Origin: Streptomyces sp.
Lineage (GTDB): Bacteria; Actinomycetota; Actinomycetes; Streptomycetales; Streptomycetaceae
DNA: 64,000 bases
Assembly: GCA_013362785.1 (NCBI GenBank)
Contig: JABFVM010000037.1
Span: forward strand, 1 to 64,000
Reading direction: 5' to 3'
The notes beneath the pieces were generated by a model. That model was given only the letters and a program-made list of their open reading frames with translations. It ran no database searches and had not been told where the DNA came from. Positions 16,214 through 24,358 of this stretch are shown in pieces. The number at the start of each line of letters is the position of its first letter. Positions within the stretch are counted from its first letter, which is position 1. The translations under genes were made by a program, and so were the position numbers.

Positions 16214-16813
16214 TCACATGTGGGCGCCGTGGCTCGGCGCGGCTGCCGGGGTGTGGGCGATGAGGTGCCGTACGAGGGTCAGCAGGGTCTGCACACCGGA
16301 GCTGGAGATCCGGGCGTCGCAGCGGACGATCGGGATCTCCGGGTCGAGGTCGATGGCGGCGCGTACCTCCTCGGGGTCGTACCGGTACGAGCCGTCGAAC
16401 TCGTTGATCGCGACGATGAAACCAAGGCCGCGCTGCTCGAAGAAGTCGACGGCCGCGAAGCAGTCCTCCAGGCGCCGGGTGTCGGCGAGGATGACCGCGC
16501 CGAGCGCACCCTCGGAGAGCTCGTCCCACATGAACCAGAACCGTTCCTGTCCGGGTGTGCCGAACAGGTACAGGACATGTTCCGGATCGAGCGTGATGCG
16601 GCCGAAGTCCATGGCCACTGTCGTCTCGACCTTGTTCTCGACTCCTTCGAGGCTGTCGGTCGCGGCGCTGACCGTGGTGAGCAGTTCCTCCGTACTGAGC
16701 GGCGCGATCTCGCTCACCGCGCCGACGAAGGTCGTCTTGCCGACCCCGAACCCTCCCGCCACCAAGATCTTCAGTGCGGTGGGGAAGGGGTCAGAGCTGT
16801 CGTCGTAGTCCAT
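16214..16813 (-). CDS. CvnD-type small GTPase (conservon)
   Basis: The 199-aa protein has a P-loop GGFGVGKTT at residues about 20-28, a switch II-like FGTPGQERF and a base-recognition NEFD at the position of the usual NKxD. It belongs to the MglA-like conservon GTPases that work with CvnA, CvnB and CvnC as a membrane-linked signalling complex resembling a eukaryotic G-protein system. The start overlaps the end of cvnC by 23 bp. The final His-rich residues (HGAHM) are an idiosyncratic tail. Confidence 0.92.
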   Translation of the reverse strand: MDYDDSSDPFPTALKILVAGGFGVGKTTFVGAVSEIAPLSTEELLTTVSAATDSLEGVENKVETTVAMDFGRITLDPEHVLYLFGTPGQERFWFMWDELSEGALGAVILADTRRLEDCFAAVDFFEQRGLGFIVAINEFDGSYRYDPEEVRAAIDLDPEIPIVRCDARISSSGVQTLLTLVRHLIAHTPAAAPSHGAHM

Positions 16814-17162
16814 CGAGCACTGCCTCCAGAAGAGCCCGGTCAGTCGGGTTGTGGTGGAACTCGGGGGGCTTGGTGGTGAGCGCCCCGCCGTCGACGAGGT
16901 CCGACAGCAGCACCTTGGTGACCGCCGCCGGCAGCTTCAGCTGGGCGGCGACCTCGGCGACCGAGACGGGGGCGCGGCACAGGTCGAGTGCCTGCTCGTG
17001 CTCGGGGCCGAGGTAGCCGAGGGGGGTCGCCCCGGTGGCCATCACCTGCGACATCAGGTCGAGCGCGATGGTGGGCCTGGTACGGCCGTTGCTGACCGTG
17101 AAAGGGCGCACCAGCCGTCCGGCCGCGTCATCGAGCCAGGGCCCGTCGCCGGCCGCCGTCAC
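16791..17162 (-). CDS. CvnC-type DUF742 protein (conservon)
   Basis: The 123-aa product matches DUF742: GDGPWLDDAAGRLVRPFTVS followed by NGRTRPT at the N-terminus, then a winged-helix-like region VSVAEVAAQLKLPAAVTKVLLSDL. The GTG at 17162 lies two bases after the cvnB stop and gives the family's usual length; the long ORF in the track runs through cvnB in another frame. In conservons CvnC is thought to interact with the GTPase CvnD. Neighbour order and overlaps match the cvnABCD pattern. Confidence 0.88.
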   Translation of the reverse strand: MTAAGDGPWLDDAAGRLVRPFTVSNGRTRPTIALDLMSQVMATGATPLGYLGPEHEQALDLCRAPVSVAEVAAQLKLPAAVTKVLLSDLVDGGALTTKPPEFHHNPTDRALLEAVLDGLRRQL

Positions 17163-17164
17163 GT

Positions 17165-17599
17165 TCAAGGCCTCATCGCCGAGGGTTCGACGGAGTGCTG
17201 ACGGGGGGCGGTGACCAGGTACGGGCGGACGCTCTTGACCAGCATCGCCATCTCGTAGCCGAGCACGGCCGCGTCGGCCTCGCGGCCGGCCAGTACGGCG
17301 AGGCAGGTGCCGGATCCCGCCGTGGTCACGAACAGCAGTGTCGAGTCGAGCTCGACGACGACCTGGCGCACGTCCCCGCCGTCGCCGAAGCGGACTCCGG
17401 CGCTGCGGCCGAGGGAGTACAGGCCGGAGGCCAGGGCGGCCATGTGGTCGGCGCTGTCCGGGTCGAGGCCGTGAACCGACTTCACGAGCCCGTCGCAGGA
17501 GAGGAGTACCGCACTGGTCGTGTGCGGTACGCGCTGCACGAGGCCGCTCATCAGCCAGTCGAGATCGGAGACATGAGCGGTCGGCGCTTCGCTCGCCAT
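17165..17599 (-). CDS. CvnB-type roadblock/LC7 domain protein (conservon)
   Basis: The ATG at 17599 (MASEAPTAHVSDLDWLMSGL) gives 144 aa forming one roadblock/LC7 domain, recognisable by VPHTTSAVLLSCDGLVKSVH and ALASGLYSLGRSAG. Roadblock proteins associate with the small GTPase CvnD in conservons. The ORF track starts 96 bp upstream, but that part lacks similarity to the family. It is separated from cvnA by 92 bp, and cvnC follows two bases after its stop. Confidence 0.9.
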   Translation of the reverse strand: MASEAPTAHVSDLDWLMSGLVQRVPHTTSAVLLSCDGLVKSVHGLDPDSADHMAALASGLYSLGRSAGVRFGDGGDVRQVVVELDSTLLFVTTAGSGTCLAVLAGREADAAVLGYEMAMLVKSVRPYLVTAPRQHSVEPSAMRP

Positions 17600-17691
17600 G
17601 ATGGATCGACTCCTTGAGGTACGAATGTCTGCGGGAGCGCTGGAGACGGGGGTGGCCTTCCAGGCGGACTTCGAGCTGGTCAGGGGCGTGG

Positions 17692-20472
17692 TCATCCGGC
17701 CGGTGCGCTCCCGTCGTGCCGGGTGGTGTGGTCGGTGCCGTACCCGGACCCACCGTCCCGCCCACCGCGCACATCACGGGGCGGGGACGCGGGCCCGGGG
17801 TGCGTCTCGGTCATGTGGGCCCGGTCCATGGGCGAAAGGTCCATGGGCGGTCGGGTGGTCATGGGGGTCACGTCTGTGTGGAGTGCATCCGTGTGGAGTG
17901 CGTCCAGGGAGGTCGGGTGCAGACGTGGGGGTTGCGGGCGCCCCGTGTCGAAGTTCGTCGGCTCCAGCCGGATCGACGCCGGGCGCATGGACTCCAGGCG
18001 GGTGGGCTCGGGGGGCGTGGGGGCCGAGCGGGTCGGGGCCGGGGTGGGTGGCGTGGTGTCGGAGGTCGGGTGGAGTGAGTGGGGGTAGGGGGGTGTGGTC
18101 GGGTGGGTGGTGCTGGTCGGGGTGGCGGGGGTGTGGGCCGAGTCCAGGTGGGACGAGTTCATGTGGCCCAGGTCCGTGTGGCTCACGTCCATGTGTCCGG
18201 CGTCCATGTGCCCGGCGTCCATGTGGCCCGAGTCCTGGCGACCCCAGCCCAAGTGGGCGGACGTTGTGTGGCCCGAGGACATGTGGCCTGACGCCATGTG
18301 GCCCGACGCCGTCTGTGTCGCGCGGCTCGATGTGGTGTGCGGGGCGTCCATGTGGCCTGCGCCCGTATGCCTCGCATCCATGTGCCCGCCACCCATGTGG
18401 TCGCCGCCCATGTGCTCACCATCCATGGGTCCGGAATCCATATGCCGGGAATCCACGTGTCCGGCGCCCATGCGACCGGCGTCCAGGTGACCGGCGTCCA
18501 GGTGACCGGCGTCGAAACGCCCGCCCCCCAGATGGCCTGCATCCAGATGCGCCGCGTCCCCATGGCCTGCATCCAGCTGCGCCGCATCCACATGCCCCGC
18601 GTCCATGTGGGCCGCCTCCATGTGCGCCGCCTCCATGTGCTGCTGTGTCTCGGCGAGCCCAATGCCCCGCTGGAAGGCAGCCATCAGCCCCGGGTCGTGT
18701 CCAGCGATGACTTCGGATTCCTGACGCGGTGCGGGACCGTCACGGAGTTGGGGCGCGATGTGTTCCTGGGCGCGGCGGCGCGGCAGTTGGGGCTTGCCCA
18801 TGGTTCCGCGCACGGAACTGGCACGCGGCGTGGGCGGTGCGACGGTGTTCTCCGCGACGATCCGACGCTCGCCGGGCTTGATGCCGGGCACGGCCTCCGC
18901 CGGGTTGGCCCGCTCTGCGCCGGTACCGCGCACGGGCAGCGGTGCCGGTCCGTTGCCGTTGGCCCGCGGGGCCGTACCCCCCGCACCGGTCTGCGGCTGC
19001 TGCTGCCGACGCGACGTGCCGGACGACGCCTCGGCCGCACCGCGCTGCCCGCCTGCCGATGCGGCCGACGAAGGCTGCCGATGCTGCTGCGGCGGAACCG
19101 TCGTCTGCTGCGAACGTGCCTGCGGCGAGGAGTGCGGCGGCACGGATGCCTCCGCCGCCCCATGCGTCGGCGCCTGCACCTGCGTATGCGCCTGTGTCTG
19201 CGCGTGCGCCTGTGCCCGTGCATCCTGCGATTCCGGCGCCCGCCCCGAGCCTCCGCGCTCCCCCGGCTCCGTGCCCAACAACCCCTGCGGCACGACGAGT
19301 ACGGCCTGGACACCGCCGTAGATGTTGGTCTGAAGGCGCACATGGATGCCGTGCCGCTTTGCGAGCTGGGACACGACGAACAGTCCGATGCGCCCGTCCG
19401 CCAGCAGGCTGGCGACGTTGACCTGGTCGGGGTCGGCGAGCAGGGCGTTCATACGGTTCTGCTCGGCGACCGGCATGCCGAGGCCGCGGTCCTCGACCTC
19501 GACGGCGAGTCCCGAGGTCACGAGGTTGGCGCGAAGGAGTACTTGGGTGTGCGGGGCGGAGAACACCGTGGCGTTCTCGACGAGTTCGGCCAGCAGGTGG
19601 ATGACGTCGGCGACGGCGTGCCCGCGCAGGGTGCCGTCGATCGGCGGTACGAGCTTGACCCGCGAGTACTGCTCGACCTCCGCGATCGCCGAGCGCAGTA
19701 CCTCGGTCATGGAGACCGGGTTGCTCCACTGCCGGCGGGAGACGGCGCCGCCGAGCACCGCGAGGTTCTCGGCATGGCGCCGGATGCGGGTGGCGAGGTG
19801 GTCCACGTGGAAGAGGCCCTTGAGCAGGTCGGGGTCCTCGATCTCGTTCTCCAGCTCGTCGAGGATCGAGATCTCTCGGTGGACGAGTGACTGGAGGCGT
19901 CGGGCGAGGTTGACGAAGACTTCCAGCTTCTGTTCGCTGCCGGCCTGGCTGGAGAGCTGGGCGGCCTGGACGACGGCGGTGACGGCGCCGTCGTGGGCGC
20001 GGGCCAGATCGGCGGCGAGGAGTTCGAAGTCGTCGGCACCCTCGGGCGCACCGCTGCGCGACTTGCGCTTAGGCGGGCCGTCGCCGCGCCGCAGCGTCTC
20101 GACGAGGGCCCGCAGATCGGCTTCGCCGCGGGCGCTGCTGCGGCGCAGTGCGCCGATGCGGTCGCTCACGGACCTGGCGGTGCGGTTGGCGGCCACCGCG
20201 GCGATCAGGATGCCGGCCAGGGTCACCGAGACCGCACCGGTGAGCACGGCCCACAGGGTGAGGCTCGGCCGTGCTCCGGTGGTGCGCACGACGAACAGCA
20301 CGGCCGCGCAGGCGCTGAGAGCCACCGCGATGGGTGGCAGTACGGCCAGACGCAGCAGTTGGGGCCGTATATGGGTCTCGGGCAGCGCGGGTGCGGTGCG
20401 GGTGGCCGGGCGCCCGTGCCGCCCGCCCTCACGGCGGTCTGCGCGTGCGGCCGGGGCGCGGAGTTGAGACAT
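17692..20472 (-). CDS. CvnA-type sensor histidine kinase with pentapeptide-repeat tail (conservon)
   Basis: The ATG at 20472 (MSQLRAP) has GAGGA upstream and gives 926 aa. Order: basic cytoplasmic N-terminus; two membrane helices around residues 45-95 with almost no periplasmic loop; coiled region; a dimerisation/His-like region NLARRLQSLVHREISILDELE; HATPase domain with ENATVFSAPHTQV and DRGLGMP; a Gln/Ala linker. Then comes an unusual tail: about 33 degenerate pentapeptides of consensus H-[ML]-D-[AS]-[GA] at residues about 611-781, and a Pro/Thr-rich end. The core is a conservon kinase; the tail is not a usual part of CvnA and may bind metal or another partner. Confidence 0.9.
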   Translation of the reverse strand: MSQLRAPAARADRREGGRHGRPATRTAPALPETHIRPQLLRLAVLPPIAVALSACAAVLFVVRTTGARPSLTLWAVLTGAVSVTLAGILIAAVAANRTARSVSDRIGALRRSSARGEADLRALVETLRRGDGPPKRKSRSGAPEGADDFELLAADLARAHDGAVTAVVQAAQLSSQAGSEQKLEVFVNLARRLQSLVHREISILDELENEIEDPDLLKGLFHVDHLATRIRRHAENLAVLGGAVSRRQWSNPVSMTEVLRSAIAEVEQYSRVKLVPPIDGTLRGHAVADVIHLLAELVENATVFSAPHTQVLLRANLVTSGLAVEVEDRGLGMPVAEQNRMNALLADPDQVNVASLLADGRIGLFVVSQLAKRHGIHVRLQTNIYGGVQAVLVVPQGLLGTEPGERGGSGRAPESQDARAQAHAQTQAHTQVQAPTHGAAEASVPPHSSPQARSQQTTVPPQQHRQPSSAASAGGQRGAAEASSGTSRRQQQPQTGAGGTAPRANGNGPAPLPVRGTGAERANPAEAVPGIKPGERRIVAENTVAPPTPRASSVRGTMGKPQLPRRRAQEHIAPQLRDGPAPRQESEVIAGHDPGLMAAFQRGIGLAETQQHMEAAHMEAAHMDAGHVDAAQLDAGHGDAAHLDAGHLGGGRFDAGHLDAGHLDAGRMGAGHVDSRHMDSGPMDGEHMGGDHMGGGHMDARHTGAGHMDAPHTTSSRATQTASGHMASGHMSSGHTTSAHLGWGRQDSGHMDAGHMDAGHMDVSHTDLGHMNSSHLDSAHTPATPTSTTHPTTPPYPHSLHPTSDTTPPTPAPTRSAPTPPEPTRLESMRPASIRLEPTNFDTGRPQPPRLHPTSLDALHTDALHTDVTPMTTRPPMDLSPMDRAHMTETHPGPASPPRDVRGGRDGGSGYGTDHTTRHDGSAPAG
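18130..18642 (-). repeat. In-frame 15-bp repeat array coding for about 33 pentapeptides
   Basis: On the coding strand a degenerate 15-bp unit repeats roughly 33 times, encoding H-[ML]-D-[AS]-[GA] (examples: HMDAG, HLDAG, HMDSG, HMGGG). The period preserves the frame. One unit is expanded to eight residues near residue 720. The pattern resembles the pentapeptide-repeat beta-helix rule (small residue, polar, Leu) but with His in the polar position. It is part of the CvnA-type kinase gene, not a CRISPR. Confidence 0.85.
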
Positions 20473-21000
20473 CGGGGTCCTCGTACTGGTCCGTCGGTCG
20501 GGGCCTTGGGGCGTGCGCGCGGTCTGCGCGACCCGGGGCATGCGCCATCGCGATGTCGGTCGACAGAACCGACGAAATTCGGCTCCGTGTCGCCCGACGG
20601 ACACTCACAGTAGTCGCCTCCGCATCATGTGCGGTGGGCAGTTGACAAAGTCCCGCAGGCAGCGTCCCGCTCTGGTATGAGCTCTCGTACGACAGACCGA
20701 TAACCGGCCCTGCCGTTCGCCCGCATGAAGTCCCCGAATGATCAGACCTGGTCAGAAGTGGTCACGAGGAAAAGTCGGGGGTGGGGCACGTCATGTGCCC
20801 CACCCCTCGTGGACTTCCGTTTTTCGCGCTCGCCGACACCCCGGCCGGGACGGTTCGGCGCCGCGCACGTCCGGCTCCGCGCCCCCGGCACGTCACGGGC
20901 CGTATCGGCGCACGCAACCCAACACGCACCCCGCCCCGCTCCCACACGCCCGGCGTGAACCGACCCTCACGGGCCCTCGCGGGCGCGCGGAGGCTCCCTG
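20473..21000. other. Intergenic region upstream of the conservon
   Basis: About 530 bp hold the promoter of the conservon operon near the cvnA start and a strong hairpin at 20778-20806. Open frames here are Pro/Arg-rich and not protein-like. I see no other gene. Confidence 0.6.
20778..20806. terminator. Strong hairpin terminator after the MBL-fold hydrolase gene
   Basis: GGGGTGGGGCAC pairs perfectly with GTGCCCCACCCC around a 5-nt loop. On the minus strand it is followed by CGACTTTTCC, so it suits termination of the minus-strand hydrolase gene upstream. Plus-strand transcription also meets a TTTTT run about 15 bp later. Confidence 0.85.
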
Positions 21001-22194
21001 CTACACAGCCGCCGCGCTCTCCGGCTCCGGATCCGGTCCCGGCTCCGGAGCGATCGGCGGCCACGCCGGCCACCCCTCGGCGGGCGCCTCCGCCACGTCA
21101 CGCCACCACGGCGTCACCTGGGACAGGGAGGCCGGCTCGAAGGGCTCGCCGCAGCGGGGGGCGGCCAGCGTGACCCCGGCCTTGTGCGTGGCCCGCATCA
21201 TCCACTCCCCCGGCTCCGCCCACGGATGCGGCGCCAGATTGAAGGTGGCCCAGTGGATCGGCAGGAGGGCGCCCACGGTCGGATCGCCGCCCTGCAGATC
21301 GAGATGGGCCCGGACGCCCTCGTCCGGTGTCATGTGGATGTCGGGCCAGAAGTCCGAGTAGGCGCCGACCTGGATCATCGTGGCGTCGAAGGGCCCGTGA
21401 TCGGCGCCGATGTCCTTGAAGCCCTCGAAGTAGCCGGTGTCACCACTGTGGTAGATCCGGTGCTCGTCCGACGCGACGACCCAGGACGCCCAGAGGGTGT
21501 GCTGGGTGTTGCGCAGTCCGCGGCCGCAGAAGTGGCGGGCCGGGGTGGCGGTCAGGGTGAGTCCGCCGACCTTCGTCGCCTCGTGCCAGTCCAGCTCGCG
21601 CAGCCGGTCGGCGGAGACGCCCCAGTGTTCGAGGTGGGCGCCGACGCCGAGCGGTACGGCGAAGATCGTGTCCGTGCCGGCCAGCGCCTTGATCGTGGGC
21701 ATGTCGAGGTGGTCGTAGTGATCGTGCGAGATGACGACGACGTCGACCGGGCCGAGCGCGGCGAGCGGCAGCGGCACGGGGTGCAGCCGCTTGGGCCCGG
21801 CGAAGGGGAACGGGGAGCAGCGGTCGCCCCACACGGGGTCGAAGAGCACCCGGTGGCCGTCGATCTCCGCGAGGATGCTGGAGTGCCCCATCCAGGTCAG
21901 GCGCAGTCCGCCGGCGGGCGGCTTGGCCAGGTCGGCGTAGGTGGTGGGATGCACCGGCACGGTGCCCTTGGGGGAACGGCGGGGCCGGGTGTCCTTGTCG
22001 AAGAAGACCTTGGCGAACTCCAGCATCGACCCGGAGGGACGGGTCCGGGCGACGCCTCCCGGGTTCTGGAAGATGCCGTCCTTGAAGTGCGGCGATCTGC
22101 GGATGCGCGCCATGCGCTCACCGCTCGGATCCACGCCGAAGGCCTCGGGCCGCAGGGCGCTCAGCCCGGAGCTCGGGAAACGGAAACCGGCCAC
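21001..22194 (-). CDS. MBL-fold metallo-hydrolase (NAPE-PLD-like)
   Basis: The 397-aa protein has the metallo-beta-lactamase motif HDHYDHLD at about residues 154-161 (two-metal site) with downstream metal-binding pieces (GDTGYFEGF and PIHWATFNL). The early LTWMGHSSILAEIDGHRVLFDP is typical of the UlaG/NAPE-PLD-like group that hydrolyses phosphodiesters or lactones. The substrate is unknown. The GTG start has GGAGG eight bases upstream. It is divergent from the dehydrogenase gene at 22389. Confidence 0.88.
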   Translation of the reverse strand: MAGFRFPSSGLSALRPEAFGVDPSGERMARIRRSPHFKDGIFQNPGGVARTRPSGSMLEFAKVFFDKDTRPRRSPKGTVPVHPTTYADLAKPPAGGLRLTWMGHSSILAEIDGHRVLFDPVWGDRCSPFPFAGPKRLHPVPLPLAALGPVDVVVISHDHYDHLDMPTIKALAGTDTIFAVPLGVGAHLEHWGVSADRLRELDWHEATKVGGLTLTATPARHFCGRGLRNTQHTLWASWVVASDEHRIYHSGDTGYFEGFKDIGADHGPFDATMIQVGAYSDFWPDIHMTPDEGVRAHLDLQGGDPTVGALLPIHWATFNLAPHPWAEPGEWMMRATHKAGVTLAAPRCGEPFEPASLSQVTPWWRDVAEAPAEGWPAWPPIAPEPGPDPEPESAAAV

Positions 22195-22280
22195 GGTACC
22201 TCCAGGTGGAGTCGGTGAGGTCTTCCATTATGGTCGGCCCCTCCGACAACCCCGGGCGCCCCCTGTCGGTCGCCACTCGG

Positions 22281-22346
22281 CTGAACATTCATTCAGTACG
22301 TTGACATGTCCCCGCCTTGCCTCTGATACTGACCCATCGTTCAGTA
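22281..22346. promoter_or_regulatory. Two related inverted repeats, putative TetR operators
   Basis: CTGAACATTCATTCAG (22281-22296) and a 20-bp element starting TACTGA and ending TCAGTA (22327-22346) share the pattern of inverted TGAA/TTCA half sites. They lie in the divergent region before the dehydrogenase-TetR operon and are good candidate sites for the TetR regulator encoded at 23639. Confidence 0.5.
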
Positions 22347-22388
22347 ACCGCGCGCGGCACGCGGCCCCGCACTCCCGTCGGAGACCCC

Positions 22389-23567
22389 ATGACCACCCCA
22401 TTCCTGTCGCTCACCTGGACCGATCACGTCACCGGCCGCCAGGGCTTCCTGGTCGTGGACCGGCTGGTACGCGGCGTGTCCAGCGGTGGGCTGCGGATGC
22501 GGCCGGGCTGCACGCTGGAGGAGGTCGCCGGACTCGCCCGCGGCATGAGCATGAAGGAAGCGCTGCACTACGAGCCCGGGGCCCGCTACGTTCCCCTGGG
22601 CGGCGCCAAGGGCGGCATCGACTGCGATCCCCGGGATCCGGAGGCGTACGGGCTCCTGGTGCGCTACCTGCGGACCATGCGGCCGTACATCGAGAGCTTC
22701 TGGACCACGGGCGAGGACCTGGGTCTGACCCAGGACGTGGTGGAACGCGCGGCCGCGGAGGCGGGGCTCGTCTCGTCCGTCCAGGCCGTGTATCCGCTGC
22801 TCGACGACGAGGCCGGCGCCCGGCGGCGGCTCGCGGACGCGTTCGCCGTCGAGGTGGACGGGATCGGGCTGGACGAGCTGGTCGGTGGCTGCGGGGTCGC
22901 CGAGTCGGTGCTGACGGCCCTGGACCGGGCCGGTGTGCCGTACTGGAGGACCCGGGTCGCCGTGCAGGGGCTCGGGACCATGGGCGGCGCCACGGCGCGC
23001 TTCCTCACGCGCGCGGGGCTCACGGTCGTGGCCGTCGCCGACATCAAGGGCACGATCGCCAACCCGGCCGGCCTCGACATCGAGAGCCTGCTGGCGGCAC
23101 GGGACGCGTACGGCACCGTCGACCGTGCCGCGCTGCGCCCCGGGGACCGTGAACTGCCGGGCGACGCCTGGCTGGCGGCCGAGGCGGAGGTGCTGGTGCC
23201 GGCGGCCGTGTCGTACACGATCGACGCCGTGAACCAGGAGCGGATCACCGCCCGTTGGATCGCCGAGGCGGCCAACATGCCCGTACGGCACGAGGCGGAG
23301 GAACTGCTGGCCGCGCGGGGCGTCACGGTGCTGCCGGACGTGGTGGTCAACTCGGCCACCAACGCCTGGTGGTGGTGGACGCTGTTCGGCGACATCGGCG
23401 CGGACGCGGATCAGGCCTTCGACCACACGCGGCGCTCGATGCGTGCCCTGACGGACCTCGCGCTGGCCCGCGCCGAGGCCGACGGGACGACGCCCCGGGC
23501 CGCCGCACACGCCATCGCGGCGGACCGGCTGCCGGTGATCACCGAGCGCTTCGGATGGCACCGGTGA
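22389..23567 (+). CDS. Glu/Leu/Phe/Val dehydrogenase family protein
   Basis: The 392-aa protein has the two-domain ELFV dehydrogenase architecture. The N-terminal catalytic half shows RMRPGCTLEEVAGLARGMS, MKEALHYEP with a Lys, and GGAKGGIDCDP with the catalytic Lys. The C-terminal NAD-binding half shows GLGTMGGATARFLTRAG. These enzymes deaminate amino acids oxidatively; whether the substrate is Glu, Leu, Val or Phe is not clear. The ATG at 22389 has GGAG nearby. A TetR gene follows 71 bp downstream. Confidence 0.88.
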   Translation: MTTPFLSLTWTDHVTGRQGFLVVDRLVRGVSSGGLRMRPGCTLEEVAGLARGMSMKEALHYEPGARYVPLGGAKGGIDCDPRDPEAYGLLVRYLRTMRPYIESFWTTGEDLGLTQDVVERAAAEAGLVSSVQAVYPLLDDEAGARRRLADAFAVEVDGIGLDELVGGCGVAESVLTALDRAGVPYWRTRVAVQGLGTMGGATARFLTRAGLTVVAVADIKGTIANPAGLDIESLLAARDAYGTVDRAALRPGDRELPGDAWLAAEAEVLVPAAVSYTIDAVNQERITARWIAEAANMPVRHEAEELLAARGVTVLPDVVVNSATNAWWWWTLFGDIGADADQAFDHTRRSMRALTDLALARAEADGTTPRAAAHAIAADRLPVITERFGWHR

Positions 23568-23578
23568 CGGCGGACCGT

Positions 23579-23606
23579 CCCGAGCCTTGCCCGGCCGCGG
23601 CTCGGG
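23579..23606. terminator. Hairpin between the dehydrogenase and TetR genes
   Basis: CCCGAGCC pairs with GGCTCGGG across a 12-nt loop, 11 bp after the dehydrogenase stop. There is no U-run, so it may attenuate rather than stop transcription into the TetR gene. Confidence 0.45.
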
Positions 23607-23638
23607 GAGGGCCCGAGCCGAGGCCTTAGGGTGACGGA

Positions 23639-24259
23639 GTGGCAAGAGTGCGGTTGAGCGTGGCGGAGCGGCGTGAGGAGTTGCTGCGGGCCGCCGTGGA
23701 GCAGATAGAGGCGCGGGGCGTGGCGGCGGTGAGGATCGCCGACGTGGCCTCGGTGCTCGGGGTGAGCAACGCACTGGTGCTGTATCACTTCGCCACGAAG
23801 GAGAAGTTGGTCGCGGCCGCGTTCACCCATGCGGCCGAGGGCGACCTGGCCCGTCTGCGCCGGCTTCTCGGCCGCCGTACGACGGCGCTGCGACGGCTGC
23901 GGGCGGCCGTGCGCTGGTATGCGCCGACCGGTCAGGCCAAGGGCTGGCGGCTCTGGATCGAGGGCTGGGCGGCGGCGTTGCGCGAGCCCGCGCTGCAGGA
24001 GGTCACACGGGACCTGGACCGGCAGTGGAAGGCCGCCATCGCCGAGGTCATCGCTCAGGGCGTGGCCGCGGAGGAGTTCAGCTGTCCCGACCCGGCCGGT
24101 ACCGCGCTGCGCCTCACGGCGCTCCTCGACGGGCTCGCCGTACAGCTGACGTCGTATCCGGGGGCGGTGTCACGCGCGCGTGCCCAGGAGTGGGTGGACG
24201 AGGCGCTCGCCCGGGAACTGGGGCTGGAGCGGGCGGCGTTGACCGCGTCGGCGCGCTGA
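23639..24259 (+). CDS. TetR-family transcriptional regulator
   Basis: The 206-aa protein starts with GTG at 23639 and has a TetR helix-turn-helix at residues about 10-55 (GVAAVRIADVASVLGVSNAL, then VLYHFATKEKL). The C-terminal ligand domain is of the BetI-like type. It lies downstream of the dehydrogenase on the same strand, and inverted repeats precede that operon, so it most likely autoregulates the operon in response to the dehydrogenase's substrate or a related amino acid. The inducer is unknown. Confidence 0.92.
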   Translation: MARVRLSVAERREELLRAAVEQIEARGVAAVRIADVASVLGVSNALVLYHFATKEKLVAAAFTHAAEGDLARLRRLLGRRTTALRRLRAAVRWYAPTGQAKGWRLWIEGWAAALREPALQEVTRDLDRQWKAAIAEVIAQGVAAEEFSCPDPAGTALRLTALLDGLAVQLTSYPGAVSRARAQEWVDEALARELGLERAALTASAR

Positions 24260-24358
24260 GGTCGCCGATCGCCCGGCGGTCGGGGCCGCACGTGTACGAC
24301 AGCCGTGTGGGCCGCGCCCCCTCGGACAGGGCACGGCCCACTGGGCCGGGGCGCCGTC

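Noticed and set aside
18130-18642. Possible CRISPR-like or noncoding minisatellite
   Set aside because: The 15-bp units are degenerate, have no spacers, and keep an open frame continuous with the kinase gene.
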